From contig CAZSSA010000007.1 in assembly GCA_964609375.1 (NCBI GenBank), forward strand, positions 1-52,926: a DNA stretch of 52,926 bases, written 5' to 3'. Below the pieces are notes generated by a model. That model was given only the letters and a program-made list of their open reading frames with translations. It did not search any database and was not told the origin of the DNA. Made by a program: the position numbers and the translations under genes. Positions 7,702 through 16,166 of the stretch are shown here, one piece after another. Numbering within the stretch: the first letter of the stretch is position 1; each line of letters opens with the position of its first letter. This DNA comes from CAZDUS01 sp964609375. Its GTDB lineage: Bacteria; Verrucomicrobiota; Kiritimatiellia; CAIKKV01; CAITUY01.

Positions 7702-9466
7702 GTATTTCGGGCGCCACCTGGGCCGCCAGCGTCCGGCACCGCTCCAGCACCTCCACGGCCGTCCCCGCCGCCAATGCCGCTTCCGCCAGCTCCCTGGCCT
7801 GAACCATGGTAATGCTCCGTATAATCGACTTCACCAGCGGCACCGACGCCGGCACCATGCTAAGCTCATCAATGCCCAACCCAAGCAACAGCGCCGTCAT
7901 CAGGGGATCACCTGCCATCTGGCCGCAAACCCCAACCCAAATTCCCCTGGCGTGCCCGGCGTCAATCGTCGCCTTGATCAGTTTGAGCACCGCCGGATGC
8001 GTCGGTTCATACAGATGAGCCACCCGGTCATTCACCCGGTCCACCGCCAGCGTGTACTGAACCAGGTCATTGGTCCCGATGCTGAAAAACGACACATGCC
8101 GCGCCAGCAAATCAGCCGTCAGGGCGGCCGATGGAATCTCAATCATCACCCCCACCTCAATGCCCTCATCAAAGGAGACCCCCTCCCCGCGCAATTCCAC
8201 CTTGCACTCCTCCAGCAGGGCATTCGCCCGGATAACCTCGCCCACATTGCTGATCATCGGATACATGATCCTGATCTTCCCATGCGCGCTGGCCCGGAGG
8301 ATCGCCCGGAGTTGCGTCTTGAATATCGCCGGCTGCGCCAGGCAAAACCGGATCGCCCGGAACCCGAGAAACGGATTGATCTCCTCCGGCATCTTGACGG
8401 ACGAGGCAAACTTGTCGCCTCCCAGATCCACCGTCCTGACAATCACGCCCGCCGGAGCAAGCATGGCCGCCACATCACGATAGGCGGCACATTGCTCATC
8501 CTCACCCGGAAGATCATTTCTGGCAATATACAGATATTCAGACCGGAACAGCCCAACCCCGTCGGCCCCGCACTTCTTGACATCCTGAACCTCGTCCAGC
8601 AATTCAATGTTCGCCGATAGCACCACCCCGCGCCCATCCTGCGTCGTGGCAGGCTCATCCCTCAACGAATTCAATCCGTTGCGAATCAGCTTGCGGGCTT
8701 CGGAAAGCTGCCCGTACTTGCGCAGGCTTTTCTCGGACGGGTTAAGAATGATGATGCCTTCGGTTCCATCCATCAGGATCGCGTCGCCAGACGTGAGTCG
8801 ATGGGTCACATCGCCCAACCCCACCACCGCCGGCATCCCCAGCGCCCGCGCCATGATCGCCGTATGCGAGGTCGTACTCCCCTGGTCCGTCGCAAATCCA
8901 AGCACCAACTCTTTGCGTAACGACGCCGTCTCCGATGGCGCCAAGTCCGACGCCACAACAATGCTTTTCTCACGAAGCCCGTCCAGAACATGCACCGCCT
9001 CGCCGGACAGATTGCGCAACACACGCCGCGCCACATCCTTCACATCCGCAACCCGCTCGCGAAGATAGTCGTCCTCAACAACCGCCAACGCCTCACCATA
9101 CCGCGCCGCCACCAACCGGACCGCCGTCTCCGCACTCTTGTGCTCATTCTGGATCTTGCGAATGGTCTCCTCGATGAATGCCCCATCGTCCAGAACCATC
9201 TTGTGGACATCGAAAATATTGGCATCGTACTCGCCAATCACCCGCTGGACATTGCGTTGAATGATGTTGATCTGGCGTCGGGTTTCAATAATGGCGGTCT
9301 CAAACCGCATGACCTCACCGGAGATGTCCCCCTCGACAAGCTCCCGGTCTGCAGGCGGCGAATCATCGCTCGTCACCAGGTATACAACGCCAACAGCCAC
9401 GCCGGGCGACACACCAATGCCCTGGATCCGCACTTCCTCCTGGCCATGTTCGTGCTGCTTTTTCAC
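7688..9466 (-). CDS. ptsI: PTS enzyme I (phosphoenolpyruvate-protein phosphotransferase)
   Basis: Enzyme I takes phosphate from phosphoenolpyruvate and passes it to HPr. The 592-residue protein has the HPr-binding N-terminal domain, the active-site His201 in GSTTSHTAIMAR, and the PEP-binding barrel (LGFRAIRFCL, MIEIPSAA, SIGTNDLVQY). The C-terminal catalytic Cys lies in VGVCGQMAGDP. All key residues are intact. It starts 10 bp after ptsH. With hprK and ptsH it forms a complete phosphoregulatory set, but no sugar-specific enzyme II is present in the window, so a regulatory role is inferred. Confidence 0.97.
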   Translation of the reverse strand: MKKQHEHGQEEVRIQGIGVSPGVAVGVVYLVTSDDSPPADRELVEGDISGEVMRFETAIIETRRQINIIQRNVQRVIGEYDANIFDVHKMVLDDGAFIEETIRKIQNEHKSAETAVRLVAARYGEALAVVEDDYLRERVADVKDVARRVLRNLSGEAVHVLDGLREKSIVVASDLAPSETASLRKELVLGFATDQGSTTSHTAIMARALGMPAVVGLGDVTHRLTSGDAILMDGTEGIIILNPSEKSLRKYGQLSEARKLIRNGLNSLRDEPATTQDGRGVVLSANIELLDEVQDVKKCGADGVGLFRSEYLYIARNDLPGEDEQCAAYRDVAAMLAPAGVIVRTVDLGGDKFASSVKMPEEINPFLGFRAIRFCLAQPAIFKTQLRAILRASAHGKIRIMYPMISNVGEVIRANALLEECKVELRGEGVSFDEGIEVGVMIEIPSAALTADLLARHVSFFSIGTNDLVQYTLAVDRVNDRVAHLYEPTHPAVLKLIKATIDAGHARGIWVGVCGQMAGDPLMTALLLGLGIDELSMVPASVPLVKSIIRSITMVQARELAEAALAAGTAVEVLERCRTLAAQVAPEILELV

Positions 9467-9476
9467 AGCCTGCCTG

Positions 9477-9782
9477 TCAATCCTCGAAAAACTTGCTGTC
9501 CACCAAATGCTGCAGCTCGTTCAACGATTCCTCGGCGTCAACCCCCTCCGCTGTCACCGTCATGACAACACCAAACCCTGCCTCCAACGTCATGAGTCCC
9601 ATGATGCTCTTGCCGGACACCGTGTTGCCATCCTTCTCCACCGTGATGTCGCTCTCAAAACGCGACGCCGTCTTGACAAACAATGCCGCCGGCCTCGCAT
9701 GCAGACCCAGTTGATTGATAATCTTGAGTTGACGAACCAGGATGCGGCCAGCCGATCCACGGATAGATTCACGCTTACTCAT
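9477..9782 (-). CDS. ptsH: Phosphocarrier protein HPr
   Basis: HPr is the small phosphocarrier between enzyme I and its targets. The 101-residue product has the catalytic His at residue 28 (GLHARPA, canonical His15) and the regulatory Ser at residue 59 (VSGKSIMG, canonical Ser46). The 13-residue offset is the same at both sites, so it has a short N-terminal extension. Having both sites means it can be phosphorylated by enzyme I and by HprK. Its ATG overlaps the hprK stop by 8 bp. Confidence 0.96.
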   Translation of the reverse strand: MSKRESIRGSAGRILVRQLKIINQLGLHARPAALFVKTASRFESDITVEKDGNTVSGKSIMGLMTLEAGFGVVMTVTAEGVDAEESLNELQHLVDSKFFED

Positions 9783-10743
9783 CCGCCTGCCCTCCGTTTG
9801 CCAGCATCGAGATCAACTTTTCGTCCAACTCCTTCGCCGCATCATGCCCCAACCGCTTCAACATCTGGTCCAGCGCCGCCACTTCAACAACATTAGCCAC
9901 GTCTCGCCCCGGCGCCACCGGAATATTAATGGCGGGCACATTCACGCCCAGAATGCTCCTCAATCCCGTCGTCTGGCCGCTCCGATCATCAGACGCCACG
10001 GCTTCCTGGCTGCACAGGTTAATCACCAAATCCAACCGCTTCTCGTTCCGCACCGACGCCACCCCGAAAAGACTGGGCACATGAATGATTCCCAACCCGC
10101 GGATTTCCATGTGATACCGGGTTGCCCGCATCGGCGCCCCCACCAGGGCGCCGGAACTGTCCACCCGGCACGACGTCACATCATCCGCCACCAGACTATG
10201 CCCCTTCTTGATCAACGATAAGGCGGTTTCACTCTTCCCCACCCCCGCTTTCCCCATTAGCAACACCCCCAACCCCAGGATCTCCACCATGGTCCCCTGG
10301 ATCACCTGCCGTGGAGCCATCAGGTTCTCCATGACAATGGTCGCCGCATTCACAAAATGCTTCGTGACCATGGGCGTACGCATGACCGGCGTCTTGAACT
10401 CTTCCGCCAATTCCTCAAGCTCGGGAAGCACCCGATGCCGACGAGTCACCACCAAACACGGAATATTCCGCTCAAATAATTGCGTCAGCCGGATCCGTCG
10501 CTCGTCGTTATTCAGGGAATGCAGATAAGCCATCTCCGCATGACCCAACGTCTGCAGACGACGCGGCGCAAAGTAGCTGAAAAAACCCGTCAAGGCCAAG
10601 CCCGGCCGATTCACCGCCGCCTCGTCAATCTTCCGGCTCAATCCAGACTCGCCCGCCACCAAATCAAGGTCCAAACGCGTTCGGCCGGCTTTTAAAAAGT
10701 CGTCCACTGTCACTATCGTTTTATGAACCCCTGATTCACTCAT
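9775..10743 (-). CDS. hprK: HPr kinase/phosphorylase HprK
   Basis: HprK phosphorylates and dephosphorylates the regulatory serine of HPr. The 322-residue protein has the DRTGG-like N-terminal domain and a C-terminal kinase core with Walker A GKAGVGKSE (164-172), then HSLVADD. The signature MEIRGLGIIHVPSLFG lies further on. It follows hpf by 12 bp and overlaps ptsH by 8 bp. In Gram-negative bacteria HprK usually serves regulation rather than sugar uptake, which fits this context. Confidence 0.96.
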   Translation of the reverse strand: MSESGVHKTIVTVDDFLKAGRTRLDLDLVAGESGLSRKIDEAAVNRPGLALTGFFSYFAPRRLQTLGHAEMAYLHSLNNDERRIRLTQLFERNIPCLVVTRRHRVLPELEELAEEFKTPVMRTPMVTKHFVNAATIVMENLMAPRQVIQGTMVEILGLGVLLMGKAGVGKSETALSLIKKGHSLVADDVTSCRVDSSGALVGAPMRATRYHMEIRGLGIIHVPSLFGVASVRNEKRLDLVINLCSQEAVASDDRSGQTTGLRSILGVNVPAINIPVAPGRDVANVVEVAALDQMLKRLGHDAAKELDEKLISMLANGGQADE

Positions 10744-10755
10744 GCGTACGCTCGC

Positions 10756-11091
10756 TTACACTTCAGAGGGGATTTCCGCATCCCGGAGTTTCTCATCACC
10801 CTTATGCTCGTGTCGCTTGTCCAACGCACGCCGCAATTGCTTCTCCACCTTGTCCACCACTTCATCAATCGACGCATACATGTTTTCCGATTGCACCTTG
10901 GCTTCCACGCGAATATGCCGGCTGGCATGGATCACCACCTCGGCCATCTGCACGTACTTCTGAATGTCCATGATCACGTGAACCTTGTCCACGGTCGGAA
11001 ATTCGTCCGTTAATTTCGCAATACGCTTTTGCGCGTAATCCCTCATGCTGTCAGAAACATCAACATGCCGTCCGGTAATTTCAACTGCCAT
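10756..11091 (-). CDS. hpf: Ribosome hibernation-promoting factor HPF, short form
   Basis: HPF binds the 30S decoding centre and silences ribosomes in stationary phase or stress. The 112-residue product begins MAVEITGRHVDVSDSMRDYA and has the single S30AE beta-alpha-beta domain without the long-form dimerisation domain. The ATG at 11091 is chosen because it gives the canonical N-terminus; upstream in-frame codons are unrelated to the family. It lies between lptB and hprK, the same place it holds in the proteobacterial lptB-rpoN-hpf-ptsN cluster, though rpoN is absent here. Confidence 0.94.
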   Translation of the reverse strand: MAVEITGRHVDVSDSMRDYAQKRIAKLTDEFPTVDKVHVIMDIQKYVQMAEVVIHASRHIRVEAKVQSENMYASIDEVVDKVEKQLRRALDKRHEHKGDEKLRDAEIPSEV

Positions 11092-11110
11092 AATTTTGCC
11101 CTCCACTGCA

Positions 11111-11836
11111 CTACATACTGAATCGGGGTCCCAAATACAACTCCCGACTGACTTCATCATTAATCAGAAAATCACTGGTCCCTTCCCTCAATACCCGCCC
11201 CTCACAGATCAGATAAGCCCGATCCACAATGGACAAGGTCTCGCGGACACTGTGGTCCGTGATCAGAATTCCCAACCCGCGCTTCTTCAAGCTGCGGATA
11301 ATCTCCTGCACATCATAGACCGCCAGCGGATCCACCCCGCTAAAGGGTTCATCCAGAAGAATCATGGCTGGCTCCGTCACCAGGGCACGGGCAATCTCCA
11401 GTCGCCGCCGCTCCCCTCCGCTTAACGTGAAGGCCATCTGTTTCGCCAACCCGGCTATCCCAAGATCCTCCATCAATTCCTGCAACCGCTGCTTTCGCTG
11501 CCGTACCGTCAACTTGCGGGTCTCAAGAATCGCCATGATGTTGTCGGCTACCGTCAGCTTGCGGAAAATCGATGGCTCCTGCGCCAGATACCCCATCCCC
11601 GACCGCGCCCTCTCAAACATCGGCAACCTGGAAATATCCTTCCCCTTGAAGAATATCTTCCCGGCCGTGGGACGAATCAGGCCCACAATCATGTAAAACG
11701 TGGTCGTCTTCCCGGCACCGTTCGGCCCCAGAAGCCCCACAATCTCACCGGCATTGACCGTAACGCTGACCCCTTGGACAACCGTCTTCCCCCGGTATGC
11801 CTTCACTAAATCCTCTGTTCGTACTAACGGTTCCAC
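11111..11836 (-). CDS. lptB: LPS export ABC transporter ATPase LptB
   Basis: LptB is the cytoplasmic ATPase of the LptB2FGC complex that extracts LPS from the inner membrane. The 241-residue protein has Walker A GPNGAGKTT, Q-loop YLAQEPSIFRKL, ABC signature LSGGERRRLEIARAL, Walker B MILLDEPFSGVDP and the H-loop ITDHSVRETL. These match the LptB subfamily closely. It is 7 bp downstream of lptA. The membrane partners LptF and LptG are not in the window. Confidence 0.96.
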   Translation of the reverse strand: MEPLVRTEDLVKAYRGKTVVQGVSVTVNAGEIVGLLGPNGAGKTTTFYMIVGLIRPTAGKIFFKGKDISRLPMFERARSGMGYLAQEPSIFRKLTVADNIMAILETRKLTVRQRKQRLQELMEDLGIAGLAKQMAFTLSGGERRRLEIARALVTEPAMILLDEPFSGVDPLAVYDVQEIIRSLKKRGLGILITDHSVRETLSIVDRAYLICEGRVLREGTSDFLINDEVSRELYLGPRFSM

Positions 11837-11843
11837 TTGATCC

Positions 11844-12347
11844 TCACCGCTTTTTCATCACATCGTCAAATCCACCCTTCAACCCGCTCTGTCCCGGAGA
11901 AATCCGCAACACCGCATCTTCGCATTTTACCTTGTCGTCGTCTCGACTGAAAATAATCCGCGAACCGGACATCACCTCCGCCCCCCTCTTTACCACAGGC
12001 TTTCCAGTCAACACCAGCAACCCTGACTTGACACTATACGTGGCCCGCTCGCACGTTGCCATTCGATCTTCCTGGTCGATAACCACATTCCCCACCGCCA
12101 TAATCATCTCCGGCTGGTTGTTCGTCGAAAACAACGCCGTCATCTGGTCCGCCTTGATGGTCACCCGGACGTCCGTAACCACCACATCCCCGTCAAAGAT
12201 CGCCGTCTTCTTGGGATAATCAAAATCCAACCGTCGGGACGTAATCACCGTCTCATTGGTACTGGCCGCCACTCCAGCCTTCTCCCCCGCCCAACCACAG
12301 GTTGCCGTCACCATGATCGCCGCCATTATGAACCATTGTCTTTTCAT
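11844..12347 (-). CDS. lptA: LPS transport periplasmic protein LptA (OstA-like)
   Basis: LptA forms the periplasmic bridge that carries LPS to the outer membrane. The 167-residue product has a signal peptide (MKRQWFIMAAIMVTATCGWA) and one OstA/LptA beta-jellyroll domain (about 35-150). Recognisable repeats include RRLDFDYPKKTAIFDGDV and MATCERATYSV. It starts 1 bp after the LptC-like gene and precedes lptB. Confidence 0.88.
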   Translation of the reverse strand: MKRQWFIMAAIMVTATCGWAGEKAGVAASTNETVITSRRLDFDYPKKTAIFDGDVVVTDVRVTIKADQMTALFSTNNQPEMIMAVGNVVIDQEDRMATCERATYSVKSGLLVLTGKPVVKRGAEVMSGSRIIFSRDDDKVKCEDAVLRISPGQSGLKGGFDDVMKKR

Positions 12348-12348
12348 G

Positions 12349-12816
12349 TTACTGTCTCGCTACTTCTTTCCACACACTCGTGTTCTTCAACACAACGCGC
12401 GCCTCATTAAGGATTTCAATTCGCTGCCCCTCGGAGGACCACCGGAACCCGCGCCCCGTCACCCTCATGCTCCCCCGGTCGATACTCACGGCGGAATTCG
12501 AGAACGCCCGCTTCTCCTTGCGGTCAAACGTGCACTGGTCCGCCAGGATGGTGGCTTCAATCTGGCCATCCTTGAACATCACGATCTTCAACCCCGTAAT
12601 CTTGACCTGCCCGTCCGGAAGGATCTCCGCCTGGGTCCCCACCACTTCCGATTTCTTGACGCCGTTCGCATCGAACTCAGGCACCCGGAAATCCGAAATG
12701 ATCGACTTGGTCGTCGACGAACCCACGGGCAATTGCGCCTGACCCGGCGCCACCAGCGCCAGGAACATCACACCCGCCAGCATCCGCCAATAATTATCCA
12801 CGCCGAACCGTTTCAT
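12349..12816 (-). CDS. lptC: LptC-like LPS transport protein
   Basis: The 155-residue product starts with a secretory signal (hydrophobic LAGVMFLALVAPGQAQ) followed by a beta-rich LptC/LptA-type domain with lines such as GTQAEILPDGQVKITGLKI and ADQCTFDRKEKRAFSN. Classical LptC keeps an uncleaved N-terminal membrane helix. Here the AxA-type end of the hydrophobic segment suggests cleavage or a short anchor, so the protein could act as a second LptA-like bridge piece. It overlaps the end of kdsA by 23 bp. The assignment rests mainly on position before lptA-lptB. Confidence 0.7.
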   Translation of the reverse strand: MKRFGVDNYWRMLAGVMFLALVAPGQAQLPVGSSTTKSIISDFRVPEFDANGVKKSEVVGTQAEILPDGQVKITGLKIVMFKDGQIEATILADQCTFDRKEKRAFSNSAVSIDRGSMRVTGRGFRWSSEGQRIEILNEARVVLKNTSVWKEVARQ

Positions 12817-13618
12817 GAATCGTCCTTAACATGCGCCAGAGCCCGCCCAACACAGCCAATGGCACCGTATTATCCTTGTCCGACAACGCCTCCTCAGGCT
12901 TCACATGCGTTTCCAGGAATACCCCGTCACACCCCGTCGCCACCGCCGCCCGCGCCAACGCCGGAGCCCAGCGCCCATCCCCGCTGCTACGACTCCCCGC
13001 CCCGCCCGGCTTCTGCACACTGTGCGTCGCATCAAAAATCACCGGATAGCCAAACTCGCGCATGATCAGCAAACTGCGCATATCCGCCACCAGGTTGTTA
13101 TACCCGAACGACACCCCGCGCTCCGTCAACAGGATCCGCCGGTTGCCCGTACTCTCAACCTTGTCGATCGCATTCTTGATGTCCCAGGGCGCCATGAACT
13201 GGGCCTTCTTGATATTCACAACCGCACCGGTCTCGCCCGCCGCCACCAATAAATCAGTCTGCCGGCTCAGAAACGCCGGAATCTGTATCACATCCACAAC
13301 CTGGGCCGCACGAATCGCCTGCTCCACCGTATGCACATCCGTCAACACCGGAACGGCGAATCGACTTTTCACCTCCGCCAGAATCTCCAGCCCGCGCTCC
13401 AGTCCCGGCCCGCGAAACGACTTCACCGATGAACGGTTGGCCTTGTCATAGGACGCCTTGAAAATCAACGGTATCCGCTGCGCCTTCGCCAGCTTCACCA
13501 GTCGCTCGGCAATCATCAGGCAGCCTTCACGGCTCTCAATCACACAAGGCCCGGCTATCAAAGCCAACCCCCGGTTCGCCCCCATGCTGATTCCGCCAAT
13601 CTTAATCGTCTTTGCCAT
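12794..13618 (-). CDS. kdsA: 3-deoxy-8-phosphooctulonate synthase KdsA
   Basis: KdsA condenses phosphoenolpyruvate with arabinose 5-phosphate to Kdo 8-phosphate for the LPS inner core. The 274-residue protein has the family motifs LIAGPCVIESREG, FKASYDKANRSS, PVLTDVH, and IPAFLSRQTDLL, and the terminal DATHSVQKPGG region. Length is normal. It is part of the yggS-to-lptB run, directly before the LPS transport genes and 30 bp after kdsB. Confidence 0.97.
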   Translation of the reverse strand: MAKTIKIGGISMGANRGLALIAGPCVIESREGCLMIAERLVKLAKAQRIPLIFKASYDKANRSSVKSFRGPGLERGLEILAEVKSRFAVPVLTDVHTVEQAIRAAQVVDVIQIPAFLSRQTDLLVAAGETGAVVNIKKAQFMAPWDIKNAIDKVESTGNRRILLTERGVSFGYNNLVADMRSLLIMREFGYPVIFDATHSVQKPGGAGSRSSGDGRWAPALARAAVATGCDGVFLETHVKPEEALSDKDNTVPLAVLGGLWRMLRTIHETVRRG

Positions 13619-13648
13619 ATCGCTTATCCTTGTCGCTATCCAACCCGC

Positions 13649-14407
13649 TCAAGACAACAATCCCGCCGCACGAAGCGCCGCTTCCGCCAGAACAACATCC
13701 TCCGGCGTATCCACACCCAGGCCAATCTCCTGCGTCTGCACCACCTTCATCATCGCCCCGAGATGCAACGCCCTCAACTGCTCAAGCTTCTCCGCCTGCT
13801 CCAACAAACAAGGCGGCTCCACCACCACGCGCTCCAAAAATTCCCGCCGATAGGCGTAGATCCCGACATGCCGCCAATACTGCATTCCAGCCGGCATCGC
13901 GTCACGCACAAAGGGAATCACCGACCGCGAGAAATAAATCGCCCGCCCGCCTTCCCCACACACCACCTTCACCACCGATGGCCGCTTCAATGTTTCCTCA
14001 TCGTCAATCGGTGTGGCGGCCGTCGCCATATCCCACTCATGCCCCTCCACCATAACCTGCGCCAACCGATCGATCAACTCCGGATCTATCAACGGCTCAT
14101 CCCCCTGGATATTAATCACAATACCCGCCCCCGACCGGGCCGCCGCTTCAGCCACCCGGTCCGTCCCGGAAGGATGATCCGCCCGCGTCATCACCGCCAC
14201 CCCGCCTAACCTGCCAACCGCGTCAAAAATCCGGCTGTCATCCGTCGCCACCACCACTTCGTCAAGACATTTCGCCTGGCGAACACGCTCTAAGACCCAC
14301 TGGATCAACGGCTTGCCGCCAATAGGCACCAGCGCCTTGCCGGGCAGCCTCGTCGACCCCCAACGGGCGGGAATCACTCCAATAACACCGGTCCGCTTAC
14401 CGCTCAT
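13649..14407 (-). CDS. kdsB: CMP-Kdo synthetase KdsB
   Basis: KdsB activates Kdo with CTP so that it can be added to lipid A. The 252-residue nucleotidyltransferase begins with the VIPARWGSTRLPGKAL motif and keeps VVATDDSRI, MTRADHPSGTDRVAEA and INIQGDEPLIDPE, all diagnostic of KdsB. The start ATG overlaps the end of the preceding sugar kinase gene by 11 bp. Confidence 0.97.
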   Translation of the reverse strand: MSGKRTGVIGVIPARWGSTRLPGKALVPIGGKPLIQWVLERVRQAKCLDEVVVATDDSRIFDAVGRLGGVAVMTRADHPSGTDRVAEAAARSGAGIVINIQGDEPLIDPELIDRLAQVMVEGHEWDMATAATPIDDEETLKRPSVVKVVCGEGGRAIYFSRSVIPFVRDAMPAGMQYWRHVGIYAYRREFLERVVVEPPCLLEQAEKLEQLRALHLGAMMKVVQTQEIGLGVDTPEDVVLAEAALRAAGLLS

Positions 14408-15407
14408 TGGCTACCACACTGGCTAGTAGCTCTTCCGGCGAACAGGTGGCCGTCCCCAGTTTGGCCACCACCACACCCGCCGCATTATTACCCAACACCG
14501 CCGCCTCGTCGCCGGAGGCACCCGCCGCCATCGCCAGCACACACGTGGCAATAACCGTATCGCCCGCCCCGCTTACATCAAATACCTCGCGCGCCCGCGT
14601 CGGAATCACATGCGGCGCTTTCGTCGGCGAAACCACATACATCCCTTTCGGCCCCAGCGTCACAATCAACTGCGAGGGAGTCCACTTCTTCATCAGGATA
14701 TCCGCCGCCTTTCGCAGCGAAACATCATCCAGCGGATCGCCGGGCGGCGGCGGATGATACATCAACCCCGCACACGCTTGAGCCTCCTTGTAGTTGGGAG
14801 TCGCCAGGGTCAATCCCGCCATCCTGAGATCAAGGTTGTCCTTCGGATCCAGCCCCACCGGCACCTGGCGCCGGTTCGCCGCCGATGCCGTCGCATCCAT
14901 GACCTCCTGCCGGACCACTCCCTTGCTGTAATCCTCAATCACTACCCCCGTGGACCGCCCAACCTCCGCTTCCACCATCGCGCAAAACGCCTTCACATCC
15001 GTATCAGGTAACTCCGGCCGGCTCTCCCAGTCCACTCGCACCACCTGCTGACGGTCGGCCAGCACCCGCATCTTGACGGTCGTCGGGCGCCCGGCAATAA
15101 CCCGTACCGCTTCGGTTCCAATCCCGCGCTCCTTCAGGATCGCCATCAACTCCACACCGGCGGCATCGTCACCCACAATCCCCGCCACGCTCGCCTGCCC
15201 ACCCAACGCGCAAATATTGTAGGCCACATTGGCCGCACCACCCGGCACCCGGCGCTCATGGTTGACTTGCACCACGGGAACAGGCGCTTCAGGCGAAATA
15301 CGCTCCACGCTCCCATGGATATACTTGTCCAGCATGAGATCCCCGACCACAAGAATCCGTTGCCGCCGGAAAACCTCCATCAATGCCTTGGCGCGTTCAA
15401 CTTTCAT
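14397..15407 (-). CDS. rfaE1: D-glycero-beta-manno-heptose-7-phosphate kinase (RfaE1/HldA type)
   Basis: This is a PfkB-family sugar kinase, most like the heptose 7-phosphate kinase that makes the 1,7-bisphosphate for ADP-heptose. The 336-residue product has GGAANVAYNICALGG near the N-terminus and the catalytic DVSGAGDTVIATCVLA near the C-terminus. It holds only the kinase domain; the cytidylyl/adenylyltransferase half of E. coli HldE is missing and must be encoded elsewhere if the pathway is complete. It begins right at the stop codon of the preceding gene (TGA ATG). Substrate is inferred from family and from the kdsA/kdsB context. Confidence 0.88.
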   Translation of the reverse strand: MKVERAKALMEVFRRQRILVVGDLMLDKYIHGSVERISPEAPVPVVQVNHERRVPGGAANVAYNICALGGQASVAGIVGDDAAGVELMAILKERGIGTEAVRVIAGRPTTVKMRVLADRQQVVRVDWESRPELPDTDVKAFCAMVEAEVGRSTGVVIEDYSKGVVRQEVMDATASAANRRQVPVGLDPKDNLDLRMAGLTLATPNYKEAQACAGLMYHPPPPGDPLDDVSLRKAADILMKKWTPSQLIVTLGPKGMYVVSPTKAPHVIPTRAREVFDVSGAGDTVIATCVLAMAAGASGDEAAVLGNNAAGVVVAKLGTATCSPEELLASVVANER

Positions 15408-16166
15408 TCAATGACCCTCCGGAACACTCCACCAATCCTTGATTCGGCGAACATCGCCGTCCCAAACTCCCTTGTAGGAAACCTCAGCGTAGGGAACCCC
15501 ATCCTTGCTCACCCATGTCCGCCGGATCGACCGTCCATCCACACGCCCCTCACGCCGGACCACCAGCGCTTCCACTTCATATACCCGTAACGTCGCCGTC
15601 GGCGTGTCGCTCACCCCGGACCAGAAACTCAATCCCTGCACAAACGCCTTCATCTCCCAGTCCGCCCCGCGCCAGAAAATGGAACTGTCGCGAATGGAAA
15701 CCCTCACACGCCCGGGCGCATCCGCAAACAATCCCGCCGTCTCCCGTACATCCCGAAGCCCGGCAATCCGGCTGAACACATCAGGCATCCATCCATCCGC
15801 TGCCTGCACCAAATCCAATTGCGCACCCGTCACCTCAAGGATAACACCCTTGCGCCTCCATCCAATCCGCACCTCCCGCGCCTTGAAATCCCCCTCGGGC
15901 GCCTGGCCGGGGTGGATCGCCACCTCGTTCAACACCAAATCACACGGAATGCCCAGCCTCGCCTCGCCAATCGTCAAGGCTAACCCCGTCTGCGATTGCA
16001 GGGCCTTCGAAATCATCCCGCAACCGCCTCGCGTCTTCGCCGCTACCGCCAAACCCGCCACCACAAGGGCCAGCAGCAACAGGAACATCGTCAGGCACCC
16101 CAGCACCGGCAAACGCCGACGCGGAGGACGCACATAACTTTCCAGATCGGCATCAGGCCTGCTCAT
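15408..16166 (-). CDS. Single-pass membrane protein, AsmA-like N-terminus
   Basis: I do not recognise this 252-residue protein as a named family. It has a basic cytoplasmic start (RPPRRRLP), one membrane helix (about 20-43, LGCLTMFLLLLALVVAGLAV) and an extracytoplasmic beta-rich domain. The line TGLALTIGEARLGIPCDLVL just after the helix resembles the first repeat of AsmA/TamB-type proteins that act in outer-membrane lipid transport. The ATG at 16166 is chosen because it overlaps yggS by only 14 bp; a longer frame would run deep into yggS. Its place between yggS and LPS sugar genes supports an envelope role, which is inference. Confidence 0.75.
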   Translation of the reverse strand: MSRPDADLESYVRPPRRRLPVLGCLTMFLLLLALVVAGLAVAAKTRGGCGMISKALQSQTGLALTIGEARLGIPCDLVLNEVAIHPGQAPEGDFKAREVRIGWRRKGVILEVTGAQLDLVQAADGWMPDVFSRIAGLRDVRETAGLFADAPGRVRVSIRDSSIFWRGADWEMKAFVQGLSFWSGVSDTPTATLRVYEVEALVVRREGRVDGRSIRRTWVSKDGVPYAEVSYKGVWDGDVRRIKDWWSVPEGH

